Assembly (NCBI GenBank): GCA_902492005.1 | Contig: CABUJV010000047.1 | Location: forward strand, 1 to 14,102 | DNA length: 14,102 nucleotides | Direction of reading: 5' to 3' | DNA from: an uncultured Eubacteriales bacterium | GTDB taxonomy: Bacteria > Bacillota > Clostridia > Oscillospirales > Oscillospiraceae | Shown: positions 13,399-14,102 of the stretch, one piece after another | Layout of the letters: each line of letters starts with the position of its first letter | Position numbering within the stretch: the first letter of the stretch is position 1 | Notes under the pieces: model-generated | Databases searched by the model: none | What the model was told of the DNA's origin: nothing | Seen by the model: only the letters and a program-made list of their open reading frames with translations | Made by a program: the position numbers and the translations under genes

Positions 13399-13991
13399 GG
13401 ACCGTTTACGCCATACTTTACTGTATTATTTTTCCTTTTTTTAATTTGGCGCACCCCTGCCGGGCCATCGGCAGGGAGCACATCCCCGAGGGCGGCGTGC
13501 TGGTTTGCGCCAACCACACTGCGGCCTCCGATCCCTTTTTTCTGGTGTTCGCCTTCCGGCTCAAGCATCAGGTCCGCGCCATGGCGAAAGCCGAGCTGAT
13601 CCGGGTACCCGTGATCGGCTGGCTCCTGAGCAAGGCCGGCGTGTTCGGTGTGGACCGGGGCAAAGCCGATGTGGGCGCCATCAAGCAGGCGATGAAATTC
13701 CTGAAAGGCGGGGAAAAGGTGCTCCTCTTCCCGGAGGGCACCCGCATCAAGGACGGCGGAGCGGGCGAGGCCAAGACCGGGGCCGCCATGCTGGCGGTGC
13801 GGTGCGGCGTCCCCATCCTGCCGGTCTACATCTCCGAAAAAAAGAAGTGGTTTGGCCGCACTCCGGTGGTCATTGGAGAGCCTTATTATCCCAAGACGGC
13901 GGGCAGGCGGGCCACCGCGGAGGAATACCACGCCATCGCCGACGACATGATGGCGCGGGTCCGGGCTTTGAAGGCCCAGGCGGCGGCATGA
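13395..13991 (+). CDS. plsC: PlsC, 1-acyl-sn-glycerol-3-phosphate acyltransferase
   Basis: PlsC adds the second acyl chain to lysophosphatidate, giving phosphatidic acid at the inner face of the membrane. The 198-residue protein has a short N-terminal hydrophobic segment (about 4-19) and the catalytic block NHTAASD (His41, Asp46, the HX4D motif). Block II lies around VPVIGWLLSKAGVFGVDRG. Block III is FPEGTR (112-117), and block IV is around VPILPVYI. The ATG at 13395 overlaps the cmk stop, with AGGAGG at 13378-13383. The gene ends in an ATGA overlap with ispH. Length and motifs are as in short clostridial PlsC proteins. Confidence 0.95.
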   Translation: MRTVYAILYCIIFPFFNLAHPCRAIGREHIPEGGVLVCANHTAASDPFFLVFAFRLKHQVRAMAKAELIRVPVIGWLLSKAGVFGVDRGKADVGAIKQAMKFLKGGEKVLLFPEGTRIKDGGAGEAKTGAAMLAVRCGVPILPVYISEKKKWFGRTPVVIGEPYYPKTAGRRATAEEYHAIADDMMARVRALKAQAAA

Positions 13992-14102
13992 GAGTGGAGC
14001 TGGCAAAGTCCGCCGGTTTCTGCTACGGCGTCCGCCGTGCGGTGGAGCTGGCGGCGCAGGCGGCGCAGGCGGGGGAACCCTGCGTCATGCTGGGGCCTGT
14101 CA
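13988..14102 (+). CDS. ispH: IspH, HMB-PP reductase (5' end only)
   Basis: IspH (LytB) carries out the last step of the MEP isoprenoid pathway, reducing HMB-PP to IPP and DMAPP with a 4Fe-4S cluster. Only the first 38 codons are in the window. They read MRVELAKSAGFCYGVRRAVE, in which Cys12 is the first cluster ligand, and end with CVMLGPV, matching the start of the family. The ATG overlaps the plsC stop and has no clear ribosome site, so translational coupling is likely. In many Clostridia this protein is fused to S1 RNA-binding domains, but the rest lies outside the window. Confidence 0.93.
   Translation, partial: MRVELAKSAGFCYGVRRAVELAAQAAQAGEPCVMLGPV

Overview
The window is a compact stretch of core chromosome from a high-GC, endospore-forming Firmicute, most likely a Clostridia member of the Oscillospiraceae type (Flavonifractor/Intestinimonas-like). 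This is inferred from the GC-rich third positions, the purine-rich Shine-Dalgarno sites, the sporulation gene ytfJ/gerW, the ScpA/ScpB pair, and the gene orders clpX-lon-engB and cmk-plsC-ispH. All 16 genes I can support lie on the + strand. Two are cut by the window edges (clpX at the left, ispH at the right). I see no tRNA, rRNA, CRISPR array, insertion sequence or phage gene, and no gene-free stretch longer than about 130 bases.

Region 1 (2-4520), proteolysis and ribosome assembly: the 3' part of clpX, a hairpin terminator, lon, the GTPase engB (ysxC), and a fumarylacetoacetate hydrolase-family enzyme whose start overlaps the engB stop. A strong terminator at 4528-4565 closes the block.

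Region 2 (4556-10497), one long probable transcription unit. A promoter embedded in the preceding terminator tail reads into a Tyr/Ser phosphatase gene. After it come a membrane site-2 (M50) metalloprotease, scpA and scpB (condensin accessory proteins), a DUF2953 membrane protein, ytfJ/gerW (spore protein), a secreted D-Ala-D-Ala carboxypeptidase (dacF-like) and the pseudouridine synthase rluB. It links chromosome segregation, sporulation and cell-wall remodelling. A terminator-like hairpin follows rluB.

Region 3 (10488-14102), a second unit: a clear sigma-A-type promoter, a structured leader, a MurR/RpiR-type regulator, a HI0933/YhiN-type flavoprotein, cmk, plsC and the start of ispH. The last two junctions are ATGA overlaps, which suggests translational coupling.

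No wholly new system is evident, since every gene belongs to a recognisable family. The most interesting signals are non-coding. A sigma-G-like promoter (8489-8518) sits before the dacF-like gene. It overlaps a hairpin (8518-8545) that would hide the ribosome binding site in read-through operon mRNA but be broken in a transcript begun at that promoter. Other points are a palindrome at the predicted start of the RpiR transcript with a possible anti-Shine-Dalgarno switch behind it, a terminator fused to a promoter at 4528-4584, and a nine-A run in the DUF2953 gene whose -1 frame stays open through ytfJ.
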